Source: a virus. From it: a stretch of DNA of 58,336 nt. The DNA is taken from the IMG/VR virus record IMGVR_UViG_3300028196_000015, positions 1-58,336 of that record. One strand, written 5' to 3'. Below, piece by piece: positions 6,806 to 12,661 of the stretch. Below the pieces are notes generated by a model, which searched no databases, was not told the DNA's origin, and was given only the letters and a program-made list of their open reading frames with translations. The number at the start of each line of letters is the position of its first letter. Position 1 is the first letter of the stretch. A program made the translations under genes and the position numbers.

Positions 6806-7101
6806 AATGTTCTCTCTAATCGATTTTCTGCTTGGTCAGGGAAGTCTCTAGGACGACTATCTAAAGCATTATCAGTTTTAGGAGAACCTTCATTCGCCTT
6901 CATCGTATGCTGATAGTTTGGTCGTGGATATCTAATAATAAATGGGTCGGGCATCCAATAGGTTACTTGCCATTCTTGGTCAGGACATAACTCAAGGTGC
7001 TTCTCTACACTATGACAGAAACTACCGAGTTGAATGTATCCATCGTGAGTGATGCATCTGCCATTGCCAGCATCAACTAGGAACATCATCTTGCTACTCA
7101 T
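6802..7101 (-). CDS. Conserved hypothetical protein
   Basis: A 99-residue protein with a compact N-terminal region (VDAGNGRCITHDGYIQLG; CPDQEWQVTYWMPDPF) and a polar, disordered-looking C-terminus. It resembles a cyanophage protein of unknown role. It overlaps purS by 4 nt and the 7098-7244 ORF by 4 nt. Confidence 0.65.
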   Translation of the reverse strand: MSSKMMFLVDAGNGRCITHDGYIQLGSFCHSVEKHLELCPDQEWQVTYWMPDPFIIRYPRPNYQHTMKANEGSPKTDNALDSRPRDFPDQAENRLERTL

Positions 7102-7244
7102 AGCACTTCTTGCTCTGGGTTTAAATTCTTTACGAATTGCACGGGATCTTTTTCAGACTTATGGACCCAATGATATCGCACCATCTCGTAAATGGTATCC
7201 CATGTCATCACACAGACATAATCAGTCTCTTTGTCTCCAGTCAT
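7098..7244 (-). CDS. Short conserved-looking protein
   Basis: A 48-residue ORF starting MTGDKETDYVCVMTWDTIY, with an aromatic centre (YEMVRYHWVHK) and an acidic tail. Its stop makes an ATGA junction with the 6802-7101 gene and its start overlaps the 7222-7536 gene by 23 nt. The chain of overlaps and the normal composition make it a likely real gene. Function unknown. Confidence 0.6.
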   Translation of the reverse strand: MTGDKETDYVCVMTWDTIYEMVRYHWVHKSEKDPVQFVKNLNPEQEVL

Positions 7245-7536
7245 CAGGTTTGTCTCTCATAAACCAATCTTTAATATCGTCAGCACTATCGAATCCCCTT
7301 TTATGATTAGATGGGTCGGGATCACCTAGTCCCATCCTATTCATAAAATCGTCTATACTACCTTCTTCAATATCTTGTGCTGCTTGTCTTCGTGCTTTCT
7401 GTAACCAGTCCCTAGCAAGTGTATGTGACTTAGCAAGTTTCTGTACCCAGACCATATCATCTAGTTTGACTTCTTCTTTATTTGCAATCTTTTTACAAAT
7501 AAACTCTAGTCGAAGTCTGTATTGAGTAGATAACAT
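7222..7536 (-). CDS. Conserved hypothetical protein
   Basis: A 104-residue, mostly helical, charged protein (Lys/Arg-rich N-terminus, Asp-rich C-terminus; motif ADDIKDWFMRDKPDDWRQRD at the end). It is similar in style to a protein widespread in T4-like cyanophages. No enzymatic motif is visible. One nucleotide separates it from the 7538 gene. Confidence 0.65.
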   Translation of the reverse strand: MLSTQYRLRLEFICKKIANKEEVKLDDMVWVQKLAKSHTLARDWLQKARRQAAQDIEEGSIDDFMNRMGLGDPDPSNHKRGFDSADDIKDWFMRDKPDDWRQRD

Positions 7537-7537
7537 A

Positions 7538-7732
7538 TCATTCTCGTAATTTGTGTTCTAGATCTTCAAGTCTATGATATTCTGCATGTGCTCGTTCTTG
7601 ACGATCACAGACGATATTAAGAATATCATCCATAATTATATCATTTTCAACATAATCATCAAGGTACTTGTCAACTGCCTCTTTTAAGTATCTATACCTA
7701 TGCCATTCTTGTGAATATGGTTTATAGTTCAT
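7538..7732 (-). CDS. Small charged hypothetical protein
   Basis: A 64-residue helical protein rich in Tyr, Arg, Asp and Glu (MNYKPYSQEWHRYRYLK...EYHRLEDLEHKLRE). The C-terminus could form a short coiled coil. No family is recognised. It lies directly upstream of the 7222-7536 gene. Confidence 0.6.
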   Translation of the reverse strand: MNYKPYSQEWHRYRYLKEAVDKYLDDYVENDIIMDDILNIVCDRQERAHAEYHRLEDLEHKLRE

Positions 7733-7752
7733 AATAAAGATGTGTGTGTGTT

Positions 7753-7992
7753 TTATTTAGTTTTTTTGTTCAAACGTTCTCTAATTTGTTTTGCCATTTT
7801 CATAGACCTTCTCCAAATAAAATATTTTACTATTGGATTTGAAGGATCATTTTTCAACCACCAAATGATTCTTTTTATTCTAACTTCAGTTAGTTCTGAA
7901 GCATATGCAATGGCTTTTATGATATTAGGATCTACAATTGAAAAGTACAAAACAAATCCAATTACAATTAACCAAAAAAATTGAGAAGACAT
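7753..7992 (-). CDS. Small membrane-anchored protein
   Basis: About 79 residues from MSSQFFWLIVIGFVLYFS: one N-terminal membrane helix, then a basic region ending in KKTK. The ATG at 7990-7992 was chosen because it overlaps the upstream stop by one base (TGATG). A GTG three codons earlier is possible. It is probably an inner-membrane protein with a cytoplasmic basic tail; function unknown. Confidence 0.55.
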   Translation of the reverse strand: MSSQFFWLIVIGFVLYFSIVDPNIIKAIAYASELTEVRIKRIIWWLKNDPSNPIVKYFIWRRSMKMAKQIRERLNKKTK

Positions 7993-8189
7993 CAGTGCCA
8001 CCTTAAGGTTTTAAGATAGTTAAGAACGTCTTGCCTTACACCCATCAACTCATGATAACATTTTTGATTATGAGCACATTGTCTAAGTGCTGAGTCTGGT
8101 TTAATTACAGACTCAATAAAAATATCAAGACCACGATTCCATTTTTCTTTTTCAGAATCATTATCTTCAATACTATTTTGATCTTTCAT
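7992..8189 (-). CDS. Small hypothetical protein
   Basis: A 65-residue polar protein with two Cys in CAHNQKCYHEL, which might bind metal or form a disulfide. No family is recognised. It is translationally coupled with the membrane-anchored protein downstream of it. Confidence 0.55.
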   Translation of the reverse strand: MKDQNSIEDNDSEKEKWNRGLDIFIESVIKPDSALRQCAHNQKCYHELMGVRQDVLNYLKTLRWH

Positions 8190-8213
8190 AGTAATTTTAA
8201 TAGTTTTTAGTAT

Positions 8214-8471
8214 TCAGCATAGATAGTCCTCATGAATTTCCCAGTCAAGATCTTGCTCATTGATATATTCAATAAGTTCATCTTCGGACAATGGGATATT
8301 ATCATTTTCACCAATATAGAATCCCGATTTACATACACCAGGTCCATATTCAGGGGGGTCAAATCGAGTTGCTGCCCTAATAATTCGGGAATCTTCGACT
8401 ATTGCTATTACAGTAGCATACCCATCATCATCTATATCAAAATTGTAGATTAAAGTTACTTCACTAGTCAT
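8214..8471 (-). CDS. Acidic hypothetical protein
   Basis: An 85-residue protein with beta-strand-like segments (TLIYNFDIDDDGYATVIAIV) and a very acidic C-terminus. Its low pI and compact size suggest a small soluble inhibitor or mimic, but no family is recognised. It lies 3 nt downstream of the 8475-8624 ORF. Confidence 0.6.
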   Translation of the reverse strand: MTSEVTLIYNFDIDDDGYATVIAIVEDSRIIRAATRFDPPEYGPGVCKSGFYIGENDNIPLSEDELIEYINEQDLDWEIHEDYLC

Positions 8472-8474
8472 GAA

Positions 8475-8624
8475 TTAATACCCATGCTTAGAAATCATTT
8501 GTTCCATTCTATCTTCTCTATATTCTTCCTCATCTTCTTCTATAGAATCATATAGAATACTGGTATAATATTCATAAATGAAATCCGCATCAGTATCTAA
8601 GTAGAAATTGGAAAAATTAGACAT
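8475..8624 (-). CDS. Short acidic protein
   Basis: A 49-residue ORF starting MSNFSNFYLDTDADFIYEYY, with a Glu/Asp-rich middle. It fits tightly upstream of the 8214 gene and downstream of the cobS terminator, so it may begin or belong to the next unit. The composition is strongly acidic and aromatic. No homology is recognised. Confidence 0.55.
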   Translation of the reverse strand: MSNFSNFYLDTDADFIYEYYTSILYDSIEEDEEEYREDRMEQMISKHGY

Positions 8625-8664
8625 TAGAGTAAATGAAAAGGGTTGAGGACTTTACTATATATTC

Positions 8665-8698
8665 AAAAAATCAAAAGGGCAGTCACCCCTCTTGATTT
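8665..8698 (-). terminator. Intrinsic terminator after cobS
   Basis: On the minus strand AATCAAGAGGG pairs with CCCTTTTGATT and is followed by TTTTG. The stem contains the cobS stop codon. It should end transcripts coming through the AAA+ ATPase gene. Confidence 0.7.
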
Positions 8699-9774
8699 GT
8701 CTGTGTTTGCTCAAATTCAGCATCGATTTTGTCATATAGTTCAACAAACGTTGATTTAGTTTCATCATCGAAACGATTAAGACACACTTTGATTGCTTTG
8801 TCCTTTTTACCGAAGATAGAATATGCTTTGATAATATGAACAAGGCGACGAGTACTGATTACTTCATCAATACCACCATCATTAAAAGTTTTGCGAATAA
8901 TATCAGACCAATTACATAGATGTGCAATGAAGTCAGTATGCTCACTAACCATAGGAATTTTAAGAGACTCTGCAATTTTAGTCAAGATTTTAGTCTCAGT
9001 AGCAACAGTTGGATATTGTTGCTCAAACGTTACTGGGAATCTTTCAAGGAATGCTTCGTTGAGCACATTAGTTCCAATAAATCGTCCGTCGTCGGAACCT
9101 TTACCCTTAGTGTTTGCGGTTGCGATGACATTGAAACCTGCACTGGGACGAACAAACTGTCCAATTTTTTTGAGGAAGACTCCATTTCCTTCTAGAACAG
9201 ACTGAAGACAGAGGATTTTGTTTGATGCCAGGTCGATTTCATCCAAAAGGAGGATTGCACCTCGTTCGAGTGCTTCGATGACTGGACCATTGTGCCATGC
9301 AGTATTCCCATCAACAAGCCGGAAACCACCCACAAGGTCATCTTCATCTGTTTCAATAGTAATGTTTACACGAATTAGTTCTCTTCCAAGTTGAGCACAT
9401 GCTTGCTCCACACCAAACGTCTTGCCATTACCAGAAAGACCAGTAATGAACGTAGGATAGAACATATTAGACTGAATAACCTTTTTAATATCCGTGAAGT
9501 TCCCGAACGGGACAAATGTGTCATCTTTATCAGGAACAAGGTTCATTTCTTCCCGTTCGGGAACAGGAATAGCAGCAGGTGCTTCATAGGTTTGCTCAAG
9601 TTCTTGAACAGTTGATTCAAGATTCCACTTACCACGTCCAACTTTATATTGTTGAAGATATTTAGAAAGAGTTGCGTAAGATGTATTCATTTCCGATGCA
9701 ACCATCTTCACAGCATCAGCACCAAATTCAGTACCATAGTTTTGCTTGAGGATAGTCAGTGCGTGTTCGGTCAT
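8683..9774 (-). CDS. cobS: MoxR/CobS-type AAA+ ATPase
   Basis: A 363-residue protein: a helical N-terminal region (residues 1-50, helix-turn-helix-like), then a CobS-type AAA+ core with Walker A GLSGNGKT (112-119), Walker B ILLLDEID (174-181) and a sensor-like IATANTKGKG stretch. Cyanophages nearly always carry this gene, usually annotated cobS after the cobaltochelatase subunit. Two genes upstream is a VWA-plus-zincin protein, the usual partner type of MoxR/CobS ATPases. Whether it serves cobalamin synthesis or remodels a protein target is not shown by the sequence. A TATAAT element lies upstream. Confidence 0.9.
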   Translation of the reverse strand: MTEHALTILKQNYGTEFGADAVKMVASEMNTSYATLSKYLQQYKVGRGKWNLESTVQELEQTYEAPAAIPVPEREEMNLVPDKDDTFVPFGNFTDIKKVIQSNMFYPTFITGLSGNGKTFGVEQACAQLGRELIRVNITIETDEDDLVGGFRLVDGNTAWHNGPVIEALERGAILLLDEIDLASNKILCLQSVLEGNGVFLKKIGQFVRPSAGFNVIATANTKGKGSDDGRFIGTNVLNEAFLERFPVTFEQQYPTVATETKILTKIAESLKIPMVSEHTDFIAHLCNWSDIIRKTFNDGGIDEVISTRRLVHIIKAYSIFGKKDKAIKVCLNRFDDETKSTFVELYDKIDAEFEQTQTNQEG

Positions 9775-9797
9775 GGGGTTTGTTTGATTACCTTGTA

Positions 9798-9803
9798 ATT
9801 ATA
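9798..9803 (-). promoter_or_regulatory. Putative -10 element upstream of cobS
   Basis: TATAAT on the minus strand, about 24 nt before the cobS ATG. No -35 consensus is present; instead repeated GGCAGAAT units lie just upstream (9804-9834), which could bind an activator or repressor. Confidence 0.4.
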
Positions 9804-9834
9804 GGGCAGAATGGGGCAGAATGGGAGGCAGAGT
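9804..9834. repeat. Short direct repeats GGGCAGAAT
   Basis: On the plus strand GGGCAGAATG is followed directly by GGGCAGAATGGG and then a third GGCAGAG. The repeats occupy the place of the missing -35 region of the cobS promoter, which suggests a regulatory binding site. Confidence 0.5.
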
Positions 9835-9845
9835 GGTCACCCCCT

Positions 9846-9859
9846 GAACTGGTCAGTTC
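9846..9859. promoter_or_regulatory. Palindrome GAACTG-GT-CAGTTC
   Basis: A perfect 6-bp inverted repeat with a 2-nt spacer between the 9871 gene and the cobS promoter. Its size and symmetry suit a dimeric repressor site; no T-run follows, so it is not a terminator. Confidence 0.4.
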
Positions 9860-9870
9860 GTGGGCAGGTC

Positions 9871-10053
9871 TCACTCAGGGACCATCTCAACAATCGATTT
9901 AGTATATCCCGTGATAGGGTCATGAATAGTTTTCATTTTATGAGTGAATCCAGGAATTGAGGTCATTTCCATTTTCATTCCCTTCATTCCAACATGAAAG
10001 TTTTGACCATTACTAAAAGACTTATCTTTGATACTAAGAACTGTGTTATACAT
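9871..10053 (-). CDS. Small protein between ATPase and VWA genes
   Basis: A 60-residue protein with a Met/Gly/Lys-rich centre (HVGMKGMKMEM) and a beta-rich C-terminus (ITGYTKSIVEMVPE). No family is recognised. Its place between the two halves of a likely MoxR-VWA pair suggests it could be a small accessory of that system, but this is positional inference only. Confidence 0.6.
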   Translation of the reverse strand: MYNTVLSIKDKSFSNGQNFHVGMKGMKMEMTSIPGFTHKMKTIHDPITGYTKSIVEMVPE

Positions 10054-10086
10054 AATTAAATTTTATTGATAAAAAAAATAGCAGAA

Positions 10087-12255
10087 TCAGGCAATAAGTT
10101 CAACAAAAGAACCAAGCATTTTTTTGTTGGTCTTTTTCCTCTTAAGCATTTTAGTAAATGCAGACTTAATTTGTGCCTTAGTTGCATCTTCAGGAACATT
10201 GAATTCTTCATCCTGAGCAAGAGAAGATGCAGCAACCACATTGAACTGGTCAAATCCAGTGTCTTCAAATTGAACACAACTTTGCTTTCTGTAGATAGCA
10301 GAAACCTCATCATAAGAAGAATTTCCAGATCCATACCAGCTCCAGCAAGTACGGAAATCCCGAGAAGGAGTGATACGGAAGTTGATTAAATTTACTGTAG
10401 AAAACTTATCCTTAAGAGTTTGTAAAAGAATCTTTGCATACTTAGGGAAATTATCATACTCAAATGGTGCATAAACACGACCAGTCTTCCTATCACGAAT
10501 AGTTGTACGATTCCTTCTAGTAAAACCAACATACTTGTGGTCAGGGTCACGATATGAAGTACGTTCAACAGTAATTGCATTCTGATAACCTTCACCATCA
10601 GTGAGAAGAACAACATTTACTTTTTGAAGTTTGTTCTTCTTTTGAAACATCGGAATAACTTCATGCATTACCATCAAAGTTTCACCCAAAGGAGTTCCCG
10701 AAAGTTCCAAATGTGGAGGAGCATATCCACGATGATACTGATAAGAGTATGCAACAGCCCAGATATTCTTCAGTTGCTCCTCAAGAACACGATTGTTAGT
10801 GCTGCTAGTAAAGTAATTCATCAAACGAAAGGATTCTTCTGGGGCAATAATTCCAGCAACCTTTTCATAAGTAGGGAGATGATCTTTCTGATGATTAATG
10901 TAAGAAGAAGGGTCCATAGTGAACGCATAAACCTCAAATGGAATGTTCACTTTACGGCAGAACCAAACTAGGTTCAGAAGTTGCTTGTAAGCATCTAGAA
11001 GGAAGTTACCCATAGAACCAGACCAATCCATAATAAAAATTAGTCCATGGTTTTTGCCGTCAGGAATGACAGAAACTTTCTTGAATAGATCTTCATTGTA
11101 CTTGTAACTATGAAGTTTAGATGTATCAAGGACACCAGTACGAGCAACAGAAGAACGAGCATATTGATCAGCAGACTTTTTACACTCAAACTCCTTTACA
11201 AGATAAGAAACTTCTTTCTCTGCACTTTTCTTGTACTTAGTATACTCCTGACAAGCAAATTCAAAATACTCCTTGATGTATTGATTATCAATATTATAAT
11301 AAGCAGTTGCTGCCTGGTGAATATAGTCGTTAGGAATAATTGTATTGTCAAGATTCCACTTAGGAAGTTCAACATAGGTTGTATCAGAAGCATTCCTATT
11401 CACCAATTCTTGTGCTTTTTCATCAAAAGAACGAGAAGTAGTTGACTTCAATTCATCATTTCCATCTCTTGAAGGGGATGTTCCACCACCACCAGAAGAT
11501 TCCTTAGAAGTAGTATCAGAAGACTCATTTTCCGAGTCAGAATTATCAGATTTACCTTGACCTTGAGAAGAATTATCATTTTTCTCCTGAGTATTTTCGG
11601 AAGAATCGTTTTCTTCACTATCACCTTCAGTGTCTCCATTATCATCAGAGTTGGATTCATCACTGGTCCCAGAAGGGAAAGGAATATTAGAAAGTTGTTC
11701 TTTTTTCTTATACTTTACATATTCTACAATTTCCCGAGAAAGATTCAAAACATCTACAAAAGATTCAGTCTGAATTGCACGGGTCAAAAACTCGTTCTCT
11801 TCGTCAGAAAAAGCAATGTTATGAAATGCACCAATTTTATAATAAAGATTGATACGATCAATGAAAGAAAGTTCATCAAGGTTTTCCTCATTAGTAGAAA
11901 AGAAATCCTCAGTATTCAATTCATTATAACCGTTGTAAAAAGTTCTAGAAAGACCAGGATACTTTTGTTTCATAAGACGTTCAACACGAACATCTTCTAG
12001 GACATTTACAAAATCCATAGGAACTTCAGGATAATCGATAGTCCAATCGATATTATCAGTAAAAAGAGCATGGCCAACTTCATGACCAACAAGGAGGTCA
12101 TAAACAATTGGAGATGCTTTATCCCAAGTAGGAAGAACCAACACACGACGGTCAACATCAAAGGATGCAGTTGAAACTTGCTTATGCTCAATAATGAGAT
12201 TTTCAGTTGCCAGACATTTGGCAAGAGAACCTTTGACTTCTAGGTTGACAGACAT
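10087..12255 (-). CDS. Zincin-like metallopeptidase with VWA domain (CobT-like)
   Basis: A 722-residue protein. The N-terminal domain has HEVGH (58-62) and downstream NVLEDVRVERLM, together a plausible zincin metal site. A disordered Ser/Asp/Glu-rich linker follows (about 195-265). The C-terminal VWA domain has the MIDAS motif DWSGS (around 412-416). This architecture matches CobT-type and MoxR-associated VWA proteins; the CobS-like ATPase at 8.7 kb is the natural partner. It is a cyanophage core gene often labelled peptidase. The substrate is unknown. Both metal sites look intact. Confidence 0.85.
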   Translation of the reverse strand: MSVNLEVKGSLAKCLATENLIIEHKQVSTASFDVDRRVLVLPTWDKASPIVYDLLVGHEVGHALFTDNIDWTIDYPEVPMDFVNVLEDVRVERLMKQKYPGLSRTFYNGYNELNTEDFFSTNEENLDELSFIDRINLYYKIGAFHNIAFSDEENEFLTRAIQTESFVDVLNLSREIVEYVKYKKKEQLSNIPFPSGTSDESNSDDNGDTEGDSEENDSSENTQEKNDNSSQGQGKSDNSDSENESSDTTSKESSGGGGTSPSRDGNDELKSTTSRSFDEKAQELVNRNASDTTYVELPKWNLDNTIIPNDYIHQAATAYYNIDNQYIKEYFEFACQEYTKYKKSAEKEVSYLVKEFECKKSADQYARSSVARTGVLDTSKLHSYKYNEDLFKKVSVIPDGKNHGLIFIMDWSGSMGNFLLDAYKQLLNLVWFCRKVNIPFEVYAFTMDPSSYINHQKDHLPTYEKVAGIIAPEESFRLMNYFTSSTNNRVLEEQLKNIWAVAYSYQYHRGYAPPHLELSGTPLGETLMVMHEVIPMFQKKNKLQKVNVVLLTDGEGYQNAITVERTSYRDPDHKYVGFTRRNRTTIRDRKTGRVYAPFEYDNFPKYAKILLQTLKDKFSTVNLINFRITPSRDFRTCWSWYGSGNSSYDEVSAIYRKQSCVQFEDTGFDQFNVVAASSLAQDEEFNVPEDATKAQIKSAFTKMLKRKKTNKKMLGSFVELIA

Positions 12256-12289
12256 CTGATGTGCTTCTGAACTCCCTGTATTATGGCAT

Positions 12290-12316
12290 AAAAAAGGGGG
12301 GTCATCACGCCCCCTC
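12290..12316 (-). terminator. Intrinsic terminator, G/C-rich
   Basis: On the minus strand GAGGGGG pairs with CCCCCC around a CGTGATGA loop, followed by TTTTTT. It lies between the promoter at 12393-12421 and the VWA gene start at 12255, so it can end fibre transcripts or gate the VWA gene. Confidence 0.7.
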
Positions 12317-12323
12317 AGACACT

Positions 12324-12350
12324 AATAAAACCGTCTACCACCAAAGACGG
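12324..12350 (-). terminator. Second terminator with competing antiterminator stem
   Basis: On the minus strand CCGTCT-TTGGTGGT-AGACGG is followed by TTTTATT. The upstream segment ACCAAGA (12352-12358) can instead pair with TCTTTGGT (12340-12347), which would destroy the terminator stem. The two pairings are mutually exclusive, as in an attenuator. Confidence 0.55.
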
Positions 12351-12375
12351 GTCTTGGTTCTCAAAGATACAAAGA

Positions 12376-12416
12376 AACCTCAAGACAAGTATATAGTATC
12401 ACTGAATCTTGAGGTT
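12376..12416. repeat. 10-bp inverted repeat around promoter spacer
   Basis: AACCTCAAGA (12376-12385) and TCTTGAGGTT (12407-12416) form a perfect inverted repeat with a 21-nt loop. It encloses the -10 region and transcription start of the 12393-12421 promoter. Confidence 0.5.
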
Positions 12417-12421
12417 GTCAA
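12393..12421 (-). promoter_or_regulatory. Sigma70-type promoter TTGACA-N17-TACTAT with operator-like palindrome
   Basis: On the minus strand TTGACA (12416-12421) and TACTAT (12393-12398) are 17 nt apart. The -35 lies in a perfect palindrome TTGTCAA-TG-TTGACAA (12415-12430 on the plus strand), a good candidate operator. Transcription would start near 12386 and meet two terminator-like hairpins before the VWA gene. Confidence 0.6.
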
Positions 12422-12452
12422 TGTTGACAAATATAATGGTTTTTTAGTAAAA

Positions 12453-12623
12453 TCACTCTGTTGGGTTTGAAGATTCCTCTAGTTCATTAAGAGCTTCTAA
12501 TGCACCTTGTACTTTTAAGAATTGTTCTTTTTTCTGGTTGAATTCAGTTTCAAGTTCAACTAGTCTATCACGGAGTTCTTCTGCATTTTTAGTCAGAGTC
12601 TCCTTCATTTTTGTGGCATCCAT
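12453..12623 (-). CDS. Short coiled-coil protein
   Basis: A 56-residue ORF starting MDATKMKETLTKNAEELRDR, a nearly continuous charged helix with heptad-like Leu spacing, probably a coiled coil. It lies 31 nt downstream of a perfect TATAAATA late motif, so it is probably late and perhaps virion-related. The helix style resembles small cyanophage structural accessories, but no function is known. Confidence 0.6.
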   Translation of the reverse strand: MDATKMKETLTKNAEELRDRLVELETEFNQKKEQFLKVQGALEALNELEESSNPTE

Positions 12624-12653
12624 AGTGTTATTATTATAAAATTACTACAAATT

Positions 12654-12661
12654 TATTTATA
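12654..12661 (-). promoter_or_regulatory. Late promoter motif TATAAATA
   Basis: A perfect T4-type late motif on the minus strand, 31 nt upstream of the 12623 start and overlapping the end of the giant fibre gene. It suits sigma-gp55/gp33/gp45-dependent late transcription. Confidence 0.5.

Noticed and set aside
8683-9774. Firm assignment to cobalamin synthesis
   Set aside because: The ATPase core alone cannot separate cobaltochelatase CobS from other MoxR-type ATPases; no CobN is present here, so the cobS symbol is used only as the customary cyanophage name.
10392-12000. Several Leu/Ile-rich ORFs on both strands within the VWA gene
   Set aside because: They lie in other frames of a gene with strong domain evidence and have low-complexity hydrophobic products.
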